Source: Holophagales bacterium
Lineage (GTDB): Bacteria > Acidobacteriota > Thermoanaerobaculia > Multivoradales > Multivoraceae
DNA: 64,000 bases
Direction of reading: 5' to 3'
NCBI GenBank assembly: GCA_009845425.1
Contig: VXZQ01000001.1
Location: 1 to 64,000 of the forward strand
The notes under the pieces were generated by a model. That model was not told where the DNA came from and made no database searches. It saw only the letters and a program-made list of their open reading frames with translations. This document shows positions 17,747-24,657 of the stretch, piece by piece. The position numbers and the translations under genes were made by a program. Each line of letters starts with the position of its first letter. Position 1 is the stretch's first letter.

Positions 17747-19182
17747 GATTGCCGGCCGTTCTTGCCGTCGCCGCCCCCCCGTGCCGGGACGCACAGACCG
17801 AATCCTCGCTGGCGCCCCGCCCCGACAACGACCGGCCCACGAATCGGTTCCTTGAACCAAAGCTCTACATGCGAGTAGGGAAGTCTCGGTCTGCCCGGCC
17901 GATTCACCTCCACCGGCGCCAGGTCGACGCCGCCGCAAACGAGTGGACCGCGGGTCGACCTAAACGCGAGAGGCGCAGGCAAACCTGCATGACGGCACCA
18001 CCGGGACAGTTCCGCGAGAGTCACCGGACCGCGCCGTTCGTGGATGGCCGGAAAGGCCGTCACCCAACGCCGCGAGGAGCGAGTCCAACGCGACGGATTC
18101 GCGGCCAGGGGTCGTTCGGCGCCGTCGTGAGGCGCAACGCGCACATCCACGCCGCTGCCGGTCAATCTCCGGACGGCATGTGCGGCGTCGCGACAACGCC
18201 TCCGCTCGACCGACTCCGCCCCCGGCGGCAACCAGAGCGCCAGACCGAAGATGCGACCGCGTGACCGAGGAAACCCGGCATCCGGCAAAGCCAGAAACCG
18301 AGCAATGTCGTAGCCGCGCTCGGAGAAGCCGTGACCGTGCAGCACTGGAGGCGGCTCACCGAAGTGACTCTGGTACTTGCTCAGCAGTGCGGCCTTGAAA
18401 CACGCGGTGACGACCGAAACGCGCCGGCCCGAAACGGGGGCCCCAAGTCGGAGCCAAGCGACCACGCCTCCTCGATCTCGCTGCGTGCTGACACCGGCTC
18501 GAAGCGACCTGTAGCTCGCTTCATGGCGCAGTGCCGGGAAGTGGGAACGCGCGACGGAGGCGCCACGGTCGCACCAGGCCTCGTACATCGCGTCGAGGAT
18601 CAGCAGGTCGCCCTCCGCGGGTACGGCGATCGCCAGGTCCCCACTCTGGTCCGGCGTGAAGGCGGCACTCCTACCGTCCACGTCGGGAGGTCTCCTCAGC
18701 ACTCGCACTCGCGCCGGCGAGTCCGATGTCCCGAGGTAGCCGATCCGGGCAACTCGAAGCCGCAACGCATCGAGAATCGGCGCGCCAGGCGTCTGCATCT
18801 CCCACACGTAGGTGATGCGGGGAACCCGTGGCGCAACGCGAACTCCCGAACGAACCTCGACGCCCTTGCGCCCGAGGTACTCCTGGTGCGTGTTCCTCGC
18901 TGGCTTGCCCGAATGCTCCACCACGAATCGGGGCAACAGCACCTGGTGGTGCGGCTCGTGGTCGGCGTGGATGACCGGCGGTGGCAGGCGCTCGAACCAC
19001 TTCAGCTCGGAGCCGTCGGTGACGCGGCATCTCGGGCCCGTACCGTCAGCCGCCACCAGAGCGCCGAACAGTCTCGCCGGCGAGGGAGGCCACTCTCCTC
19101 GAGTCAGAAGGCCGGTACTCGAAGCACCGCTGCCGTCTCCTCGGAACGTTCCGTGCAGCAGATCGACCGAGATCGCGAACAT
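17743..19182 (-). CDS. csb2: Csb2 (Cas5-Cas6 type fusion) of subtype I-G
   Basis: A 479-residue GSU0054-type protein. The N-terminus FAISVDLLHGTFRG and RGEWPPSPARLFGALVAA is the Cas5-like part. The C-terminal half has PVLHGHGFSERGYDIARFLA and GRIFGLALWLPP, followed by a final Gly-rich GAGRQRGFGLCVP loop typical of Cas6-like RAMPs. Csb2 is thought to both cap the crRNA handle and cut the pre-crRNA at the base of the repeat hairpin; the perfect 8-bp stem in the neighbouring repeats fits such an enzyme. It begins 1 nt after csb1 ends and overlaps cas3 by 4 nt. Confidence 0.92.
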   Translation of the reverse strand: MFAISVDLLHGTFRGDGSGASSTGLLTRGEWPPSPARLFGALVAADGTGPRCRVTDGSELKWFERLPPPVIHADHEPHHQVLLPRFVVEHSGKPARNTHQEYLGRKGVEVRSGVRVAPRVPRITYVWEMQTPGAPILDALRLRVARIGYLGTSDSPARVRVLRRPPDVDGRSAAFTPDQSGDLAIAVPAEGDLLILDAMYEAWCDRGASVARSHFPALRHEASYRSLRAGVSTQRDRGGVVAWLRLGAPVSGRRVSVVTACFKAALLSKYQSHFGEPPPVLHGHGFSERGYDIARFLALPDAGFPRSRGRIFGLALWLPPGAESVERRRCRDAAHAVRRLTGSGVDVRVAPHDGAERPLAANPSRWTRSSRRWVTAFPAIHERRGPVTLAELSRWCRHAGLPAPLAFRSTRGPLVCGGVDLAPVEVNRPGRPRLPYSHVELWFKEPIRGPVVVGAGRQRGFGLCVPARGGGDGKNGRQS

Positions 19183-19183
19183 C

Positions 19184-20383
19184 TCAGTCCGCGAGATCGG
19201 GCCACGTAGCTCGAATGGCCTTGCGGAGGTTCTCCTTGGGCGTGAGCACCACGGGCTCTTCGCGCCAGCCGTCCAAGGGTACGCCCACGGACCCGGCGTG
19301 TTCCAGAGAGGCGCTCAGCAAAGCTGCCGTCGCACCGGAATCACCGAGTTCGCACTCATCGTCCCGTTCGGCACCTAGCCACGTAACCGTGGACCTGGAC
19401 GGTCGGAGGTCGGCGCCCGAGCGGAGTGCGAAGCTGCCGCCGAAAGCGTGGACGTGGGCGTACAGCCCCAGCGCGACAAGAAGCGCGCGAGAAGCGGCAT
19501 CAGCGGCTCCGGAGTAGGCGGCGCCGAGGCCGACCCGCCGCAGTTGAGCGAAGGAAACGGTGGCCCGCTGGCTCACCCGGGCAAAGGAAACCGCGGCCGC
19601 CGCAGCCTCGTCGCCCATGAACGGAACCTGGCCATGACCCATCTCCGAGAGCTTGTCCCTCCTTCCGCCTTCGACCTGCCCGCTCCCGCCGAGCGTCCAC
19701 TTCGCTCGATCGTCCGGGTTCGACACGACTGTCTCGTCGACGCTGAGATTCAGCGAATCGCCCTTCAGGCCGAGGACTCTCGTATCGGTTGCGGCAGGCT
19801 TCCAGCCAACGATCTCGGACACCCAGGCGCGAGCGTGTTTCGTGTTGTGGCGCTTCTTGCCGAGGTGGGACTGCCAGAATCCGTAGAGCAAGGCCTGGGG
19901 GAACCAGGCCATCAGAGGCCCAGCCTCCTGCGCGGGCGCTGCGAAGATCGCCTTCCCAAGGTCCGTCTTGACGAAGTCCTCGTCGCCGAGCCGGGCATCC
20001 CTGAGGTACGCGTCGGCGTTGCGGTGCGGAAACTCCAGACTGGACAGCCGCTTCGGCAGATGAGCCGGCAGGTTCGGCAGGCTCGACAAATCGAGAACGA
20101 ACTCCGGCACGGGAACCCGGTCCCGGTTCCGACGCAGCGCCTCCTCGAGGCGATTCGCCTGCGACGGCACATTGTCGATCACGATCACCGGCGTGGGCTC
20201 CTCGTCGTCCGGAGAGCCCCAGCGCCAATCCTCCTGGTACCTGCCGCCCTCATACACGGCAGGCTTCACTGGCCCACCCGGGCCCGCCAGGGGGGCCAGT
20301 TCCGTGTCGATGCGGATGCCGGCGGCAAAGGAGTCGTCGGCAGTGGCGGCGAGCAACGACTCCAAGTCGATCGTGCGGGACAT
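19184..20383 (-). CDS. csb1: Csb1 (Cas7 backbone subunit) of subtype I-G
   Basis: A 399-residue GSU0053-type protein and the first gene of the cas operon. Recognisable features are PAVYEGGRYQ, an IVIDNVPSQANRLEEAL segment, SLEFPHRNADAYLRD, FPQALLYGFWQSHLGKKRHN and AWVSEIVGWKP. Csb1 is the Cas7-like subunit that polymerises along crRNA. A strong ribosome-binding site (AGAGGAGA) lies just before the ATG at 20383. Only 44 nt separate it from the outer-membrane barrel gene upstream on the same strand, leaving little room for a dedicated promoter, so the cas operon may be reached by read-through. Confidence 0.93.
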   Translation of the reverse strand: MSRTIDLESLLAATADDSFAAGIRIDTELAPLAGPGGPVKPAVYEGGRYQEDWRWGSPDDEEPTPVIVIDNVPSQANRLEEALRRNRDRVPVPEFVLDLSSLPNLPAHLPKRLSSLEFPHRNADAYLRDARLGDEDFVKTDLGKAIFAAPAQEAGPLMAWFPQALLYGFWQSHLGKKRHNTKHARAWVSEIVGWKPAATDTRVLGLKGDSLNLSVDETVVSNPDDRAKWTLGGSGQVEGGRRDKLSEMGHGQVPFMGDEAAAAAVSFARVSQRATVSFAQLRRVGLGAAYSGAADAASRALLVALGLYAHVHAFGGSFALRSGADLRPSRSTVTWLGAERDDECELGDSGATAALLSASLEHAGSVGVPLDGWREEPVVLTPKENLRKAIRATWPDLAD

Positions 20384-20427
20384 GGGGGCTATCTCCTCTG
20401 GTCAAGCTCGAAGAAGGGATCCGGGTT

Positions 20428-21204
20428 CTAGAACCGGAACCGGAGATCGACCGTCGCCGTCAAGCCGCCGGCATCGACGGACACGCTGCTGCCGTCGGGA
20501 CCGTCCAGGTCGATCCCGGCCTGGCTGTAGCGGACCACACCGCCGACGCCGACGGTGTTGCCGAACTTGCGAACGATGTCGATGCCCAGATGGTAGCCGA
20601 TCGCGTCGCCGGACGCTAACTCCCGGTGGGTCCCGGCATAGGTCGCCTCGTCGAAGGGGTACGTCTGGTCGAAGCGCACCGCGGCCACCAGATCGTGCTC
20701 GAGTTCGATCTGCGAAGGACCGACGAAGAGCGTCAGATCGGTCTTCTGGCCGTCGCGGACCAACCAACGGAACGAGAGGTGGATCGCCGTCTCATCCCGA
20801 GTGAGGTTGCCCTGGGTGCCTTCCACGGTCCGCAGGGTGTCGAAGAAGAACGGATGCGGCAGGCGCCCGACGATTTCGGCCGATGCGGACGGCGACGATT
20901 GGGACCAGGTCACGCCGAGGCCGAACGGACCGTCGCCCAGCCGCACGCCCGCGGACAGCTCCAAGACGGCGTCGTCGTCTGCCGAGTAGTCGGCGTCGAA
21001 CTCTCCCTGCTCGGAACCGAACAGGCTGTTGTCGAAGCTGAATGTGCCCGCGGGAGCGTCGCTGGTCGAGAGGATGCCGGCGCCGACGCCGATGTACCAG
21101 CGGTCCTCCCCGACGTCGTCATCCTGGGCCGGAGCCGAGGTGGCCGCGAGGAGCAGTGAGAGTCCGCCGACGAGGGCGGTGAGAAGTCTGTTCGTCTGCT
21201 TCAT
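20428..21204 (-). CDS. Outer-membrane beta-barrel protein
   Basis: A 258-residue secreted protein with a clear signal peptide (MKQTNRLLTALVGGLSLLLA, cleavage after APAQ). The mature part consists of alternating strands (WYIGVGAGIL, AVLELSAGVRLG, GLGVTWSQ, AIHLSFRWLVRDG, DLTLFVGPSQIEL, GVGGVVRYSQAG) and ends in VDLRFRF. The terminal Phe is the BAM-recognition signature of barrel proteins. It begins 4 nt after the M4 peptidase ends, so they form an operon. The csb1 gene follows 44 nt downstream. Size and strand pattern suggest an OmpW/OmpA-like porin or adhesin barrel; the specific function is unknown. Confidence 0.82.
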   Translation of the reverse strand: MKQTNRLLTALVGGLSLLLAATSAPAQDDDVGEDRWYIGVGAGILSTSDAPAGTFSFDNSLFGSEQGEFDADYSADDDAVLELSAGVRLGDGPFGLGVTWSQSSPSASAEIVGRLPHPFFFDTLRTVEGTQGNLTRDETAIHLSFRWLVRDGQKTDLTLFVGPSQIELEHDLVAAVRFDQTYPFDEATYAGTHRELASGDAIGYHLGIDIVRKFGNTVGVGGVVRYSQAGIDLDGPDGSSVSVDAGGLTATVDLRFRF

Positions 21205-21208
21205 CGGT

Positions 21209-23041
21209 TCAGAGTCCTACGGCCGTCAGCGCCTGGTGGATGGAGTTGAAGGCGTCGCTGCCGGCGCCGTGGAGATCGGCCGCCGCCTGTCGAATGGCGA
21301 GGCCCATCGTCGCGAAGGTGCTGAACGGAGGTGCCAGGTCGACCATCGCCCGGAAGAAGGCCTGCTCGATCTGAGCCCGGTTGGCGCCTCCCACCCCTTG
21401 GATCGTCCGCCCGCTGGGGACGTGTTCGCCTCCTTCGACGGCCAGGTAGAAGGCGTGGCTCAGGATCGTGGAGTTCCAGTGAACTCCGTCGTAGCCGGCG
21501 CGGATCGTCCGGAACGGAGTGTTGCCCCGCATGCCGTAGCCCGTGTAGGCGATGAGCCGCTCGCCGACGAGTGCCACGACGAAGCGAAACTCCTGGCCGC
21601 GGGCCTCCGGATAGGGGAAGGGACCTACCCGGACCGAACGAGGAGCGTCCATCCGGCGACCCGAAACCCCCGCGTCCTCGCCACCCGCATAGTCCGCGCG
21701 CAGGAGGCCGTCGCCCGGCGGATGGAACGCGAACTCGACGCTGGCGCCGATGATGTCGGAGTACGCCTCGTTGATCGCGCCGCCTTCGTTCCAGAAAAGC
21801 GCGAGTCTTCCCGTGCGCGACCGGGTCGGCATTCCGTTCTCGTCGAAGCAGAGAAGGGGCGCCACGACATCGTCGTCGCCGAACGGATCCTCGAACGTGT
21901 AGTTGTCGCCGCAACGGACGGTTTCGCCTTCCACCGTGAAGGAGGACGGGCCCAGAGTGAAGGTGGCGGTGCTGAGGAATGGCAGGCCGGTACGCGCAAC
22001 CAGCGAGGAGAAGGTCACGCCATGCATCACCTCGTGACCCACGACGTCCAGCGGAACGAAGGGGATGTCGTCCGGCGCCGTGCCGAAGGCAACGACGCCG
22101 GTCCCCTGCGGCCCGAAGGGGGCCGACAGGAAGAAGGCGTTGAGGAAGTCTCCGGCAGCGACGATCGAGAACACGCGTCCGTCCTCGCCATCCATGCCTC
22201 GCCATCCATGCCTCTCGAACAGGTAGTCGTAGGTCAGTCCGAGATTGGCGTGGCCGGCGACCACGGCAGGATTGGACCACTCGTTGTCGTCGTCTACCCC
22301 CACCGAATCCAGCCAGGCGGGATCGGGAAGGGTCAACAGAAAGGCGTTGAACAGATCGTTCCCCGCATCCAGGGTCACGAGCTCCGCTGGCCGCAGCCGA
22401 TCCCATGACTGGTAGCTCCCCTCCGTGCGCCAGGCGCTGACCTTCTGGGGCTCGCCGGTGATTCCCGCACCGAACCCCACGGCCCGCTCCGTGTAGATGT
22501 GGTCCAGCCGGTGCACCGGGTCGCCGCTATGCGCGTCGATGAAGTGCGTGCGACGGTCCGTCATCGGGGCGCTCCAGGTGAGCACGAGTTCACCCAGCGG
22601 TGTCGGCAGGATGGCCAGGGTCGGCAGCGCATCCGTTGCCGGCTCGGCACCCGCGACCTCCTCCAGGCGAGCCAGAGCCGCGGCTGCCGGAAGACCGGGG
22701 AACGTCTCCAGGTCGATGCCCTGGTGGACCGTTCCGAACACGGACACGGTCTCCCCGTTGTCCCGCTGCCTCGAGACGCCAGCGCCGTAGACGGGCACGC
22801 CGTCGTGGCTCTGCCCGAAGTACTCGTGGACTCGCCCGATGCGGTCGATTCGAGCCGACACGCGCCGGAGTTCGCCGGTGAGGGCCCTCTCCGCGATCAT
22901 CGCGTCGACGCGAATCAGGTCGCCGACATCCTCCGGCCGTGACGCGGCCGCATACGAGATCGTCCCGTCCTGTGCCTGCAGCGAGCTTGCCACCATGGCC
23001 AGACTCGCTCCAACGACCAGTAGCCCTGCCGTGATTCTCAT
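21209..23041 (-). CDS. Secreted thermolysin-family (M4) metallopeptidase with inserted segment
   Basis: A 610-residue secreted zinc peptidase. A signal peptide (MRITAGLLVVGASLAMVAS, then SLQAQ) is followed by an FTP/PepSY-like propeptide region. The zinc site is HEVMH (His336, Glu337, His340), and the third ligand Glu425 lies in GGAINEAYSD. The proton-donor region reads YDGVHWNSTILSHAFYLAVE, as in thermolysin. In thermolysin the second His and the Glu ligand are 20 residues apart; here the distance is 85, so about 65 residues are inserted between the two zinc-binding helices, including two cysteines (VRCGDN and LLCFDEN) that may form a disulfide. It heads a same-strand run with the beta-barrel and cas genes and has copy 3 of the conserved upstream element. 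Confidence 0.9.
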   Translation of the reverse strand: MRITAGLLVVGASLAMVASSLQAQDGTISYAAASRPEDVGDLIRVDAMIAERALTGELRRVSARIDRIGRVHEYFGQSHDGVPVYGAGVSRQRDNGETVSVFGTVHQGIDLETFPGLPAAAALARLEEVAGAEPATDALPTLAILPTPLGELVLTWSAPMTDRRTHFIDAHSGDPVHRLDHIYTERAVGFGAGITGEPQKVSAWRTEGSYQSWDRLRPAELVTLDAGNDLFNAFLLTLPDPAWLDSVGVDDDNEWSNPAVVAGHANLGLTYDYLFERHGWRGMDGEDGRVFSIVAAGDFLNAFFLSAPFGPQGTGVVAFGTAPDDIPFVPLDVVGHEVMHGVTFSSLVARTGLPFLSTATFTLGPSSFTVEGETVRCGDNYTFEDPFGDDDVVAPLLCFDENGMPTRSRTGRLALFWNEGGAINEAYSDIIGASVEFAFHPPGDGLLRADYAGGEDAGVSGRRMDAPRSVRVGPFPYPEARGQEFRFVVALVGERLIAYTGYGMRGNTPFRTIRAGYDGVHWNSTILSHAFYLAVEGGEHVPSGRTIQGVGGANRAQIEQAFFRAMVDLAPPFSTFATMGLAIRQAAADLHGAGSDAFNSIHQALTAVGL

Positions 23042-23125
23042 TCAGTGCCTCCTTGGGGCCTCGTGACAGACGCAACCGTGCCGCCCCCGAGTGGCCCGGC
23101 CTGCTACAACAAGCTACGACACTTG

Positions 23126-23175
23126 GCGTTAGATTGGCGTGTGCGAGACCCGCCGCTTGATGTCGTTTTGATTAG
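23126..23175 (-). promoter_or_regulatory. Conserved bipartite upstream element, copy 3
   Basis: On the minus strand CTAATCAAAACGACA, a 17-nt spacer, then CACACGCCAATCTAACGC. The first block is identical to copy 1 (3541-3555). The element ends 84 nt before the ATG of the M4 peptidase at 23041. Nothing else was recognised in the 242-nt gap between this gene and the phosphatase ending at 23284. Confidence 0.6.
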
Positions 23176-23283
23176 GGACGAGCCAGCCATCCGTCGCAGC
23201 ACACCGCGACCGGCGCGGGCTCTGGCGACGGCAGACGCTGGACAATCGGCTCTACGGAAGCAGCGACCGCCTTCGGAAAATCG

Positions 23284-24186
23284 CTATTCCGTCTTCTTGA
23301 TCACCACGAACGTGATGTCGTCCTCGGGCCTCGCGAAGGCAAGCAGGTCCTTCCGGAGCCTCTCGCAGATCTCCGGCGCGGGCTCACCGCGGACGGCCTC
23401 TAGCAGCGCCTCGGCGCGTTCGTCGAGATACCGGCCGCCGCCGTGCTCGGCGAAGCCGTCCGTGTACAGGAGGAGCAGGTCGCCGGCCTCGAGCAACTCC
23501 ACCTCGCTGACCTCGTAGGGCCGCTTGTAGCCGAGCGGCCCGGGGTCGACGCGCTCATCCATGTAGGCGTTCGAGGCGAACATGCCGACCGGCGGGAAGC
23601 GGACGAGCTGGTCCTCCGGGAGGTGCTCGATGCGGCCCGGACGGCCGGCGAACACCAGGGGCGCCGGGTGACCGGCTGAAAAGAAGCGGAACCTGCCCTG
23701 CTCGGACACCTCTCCGTAGACCATCGTGAGGTACTTGTTCAGGGTGGTCGACTTGTAGAAGCGCTGGTTGATGTGCTCGAAGAGCCGCGTGGTGATCTCG
23801 CCGAAGAGGTCGAGCTCGTAGTACGCCCCGAGCAGGAAGGCCTGGTGGAGCATGGCCGCGACCAGGGCGTCGGTCACCTTGTGTCCGGAGACGTCGGCCA
23901 CCAGGACTCCGGTCCGCTGCTGACACTTCCGCAGGCCGGCGACGACCTCCGCCCGGCCCGCCCCTTCCGCCTCGCGAAGCCGGCGGTCCAGGTCGTAGCG
24001 CTGCTTGAAGTCGAGGTAGATCAGGTGATCGCCGCCGATCGCCCGCAGCAGCGGAATCGAGACCCCGTGGACCTCGACGCCGCGCAGGATCGGCAGGTCG
24101 CCGGACGACGGTTTCGTCGCCAGGGCGATCTCCTCGAGATTGGCCAGCTCGGCGCGAATCTCGGCCTGCCAGGTATCAGTCGGCAT
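23284..24186 (-). CDS. PP2C/SpoIIE-type (RsbU-like) serine phosphatase
   Basis: The start chosen is ATG at 24186 (PTDTWQAEIRAELANLEEIA), giving 300 residues; the longer frame upstream runs through hairpin-rich non-coding DNA. PP2C metal-binding landmarks are present: GGDHLIYLDFKQ, VLVADVSGHKVTDALVAAM, RFRFFSAGHPAPLVF and LLLYTDGFAEHG, ending FARPEDDITFVVIKK. These fit RsbU/SpoIIE phosphatases that dephosphorylate anti-sigma antagonists. No sensory domain other than a short N-terminal helical segment and no RsbV/RsbW partner genes are visible nearby. It lies between the M4 peptidase gene and a small membrane-protein gene next to the second kinase-regulator, so a role in a stress or surface-regulation circuit is possible but inferred. 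Confidence 0.88.
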   Translation of the reverse strand: MPTDTWQAEIRAELANLEEIALATKPSSGDLPILRGVEVHGVSIPLLRAIGGDHLIYLDFKQRYDLDRRLREAEGAGRAEVVAGLRKCQQRTGVLVADVSGHKVTDALVAAMLHQAFLLGAYYELDLFGEITTRLFEHINQRFYKSTTLNKYLTMVYGEVSEQGRFRFFSAGHPAPLVFAGRPGRIEHLPEDQLVRFPPVGMFASNAYMDERVDPGPLGYKRPYEVSEVELLEAGDLLLLYTDGFAEHGGGRYLDERAEALLEAVRGEPAPEICERLRKDLLAFARPEDDITFVVIKKTE

Positions 24187-24219
24187 CTGTGGCACGGCAG
24201 GTTCGACTGTATCGCGCCC

Positions 24220-24258
24220 AAAGAGAAGGGCGGCAGGCCGTTGGATGGCCTGCCGCCC
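24220..24258 (-). terminator. Intrinsic-terminator-like hairpin
   Basis: A perfect 12-bp stem (GGGCGGCAGGCC at 24228-24239 with its complement at 24247-24258) closes a 7-nt loop. On the minus strand it is followed by TTCTCTTT, so it can terminate transcripts from the small membrane gene at 24387-24557 before the phosphatase gene. Confidence 0.6.
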
Positions 24259-24330
24259 CGGAAGTCCGTCGAGGGCCGGTTTCCTGTGAAGTGGGGCCGC
24301 CCGCCCCGGTTGACAGAGTGTCTGTACGCA

Positions 24331-24359
24331 CGGCTGTGGATAAGCCCTCCCCACAGCCG
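24331..24359. other. Hairpin containing a DnaA-box-like nonamer
   Basis: CGGCTGTGG (24331-24339) pairs with CCACAGCCG (24351-24359) around an 11-nt loop. The minus strand at 24335-24343 reads TTATCCACA, a perfect consensus DnaA box. It lies in the 200-nt non-coding gap 24187-24386 together with the terminator-like hairpin. Confidence 0.45.
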
Positions 24360-24386
24360 GACGCGCTGGACGGGCGGCCCCGAGCT

Positions 24387-24557
24387 CTACGTCCCCTCCG
24401 GGTCTTGCAGCACCTCGACGATGCTGATGCCCTCTGAGCAGGTCCAGACGAAGAGTGCCGAGCAGACGACGACGAACATGGCCAGAATGCCCGTGAAGAC
24501 CGCGATCCACCGCAGGAGTCGCACGATCTGCTGCTGCTCGGGGTAGAGAAGGGTCAC
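24387..24557 (-). CDS. Small single-helix membrane protein
   Basis: A 56-residue frame from GTG at 24557 to TAG at 24387. It starts MTLLYPEQQQIVRLLRWIAV and contains one hydrophobic helix (IAVFTGILAMFVVVCSALFV), then an acidic tail (EGISIVEVLQDPEGT). The helix with flanking basic residues and the terminator-like hairpin 130 nt downstream suggest a real gene, although the ribosome-binding site is weak. It is divergent from the second one-piece kinase-regulator (start 24658), about 100 nt apart. No family recognised. Confidence 0.5.
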   Translation of the reverse strand: MTLLYPEQQQIVRLLRWIAVFTGILAMFVVVCSALFVWTCSEGISIVEVLQDPEGT

Positions 24558-24657
24558 GGTGTCAATCCGCTCGTACGGAGCGGACGTTTACTAGACGAAA
24601 GCGACCGTGTCGTGATCTTTTGGCGATGATTCGGGAACAGGGCATAATCGCGCGATC

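Noticed and set aside
24335..24343. DnaA box as evidence of a replication origin
   Set aside because: Only one box is visible; no cluster, no A+T-rich unwinding region, and no dnaA or dnaN nearby.
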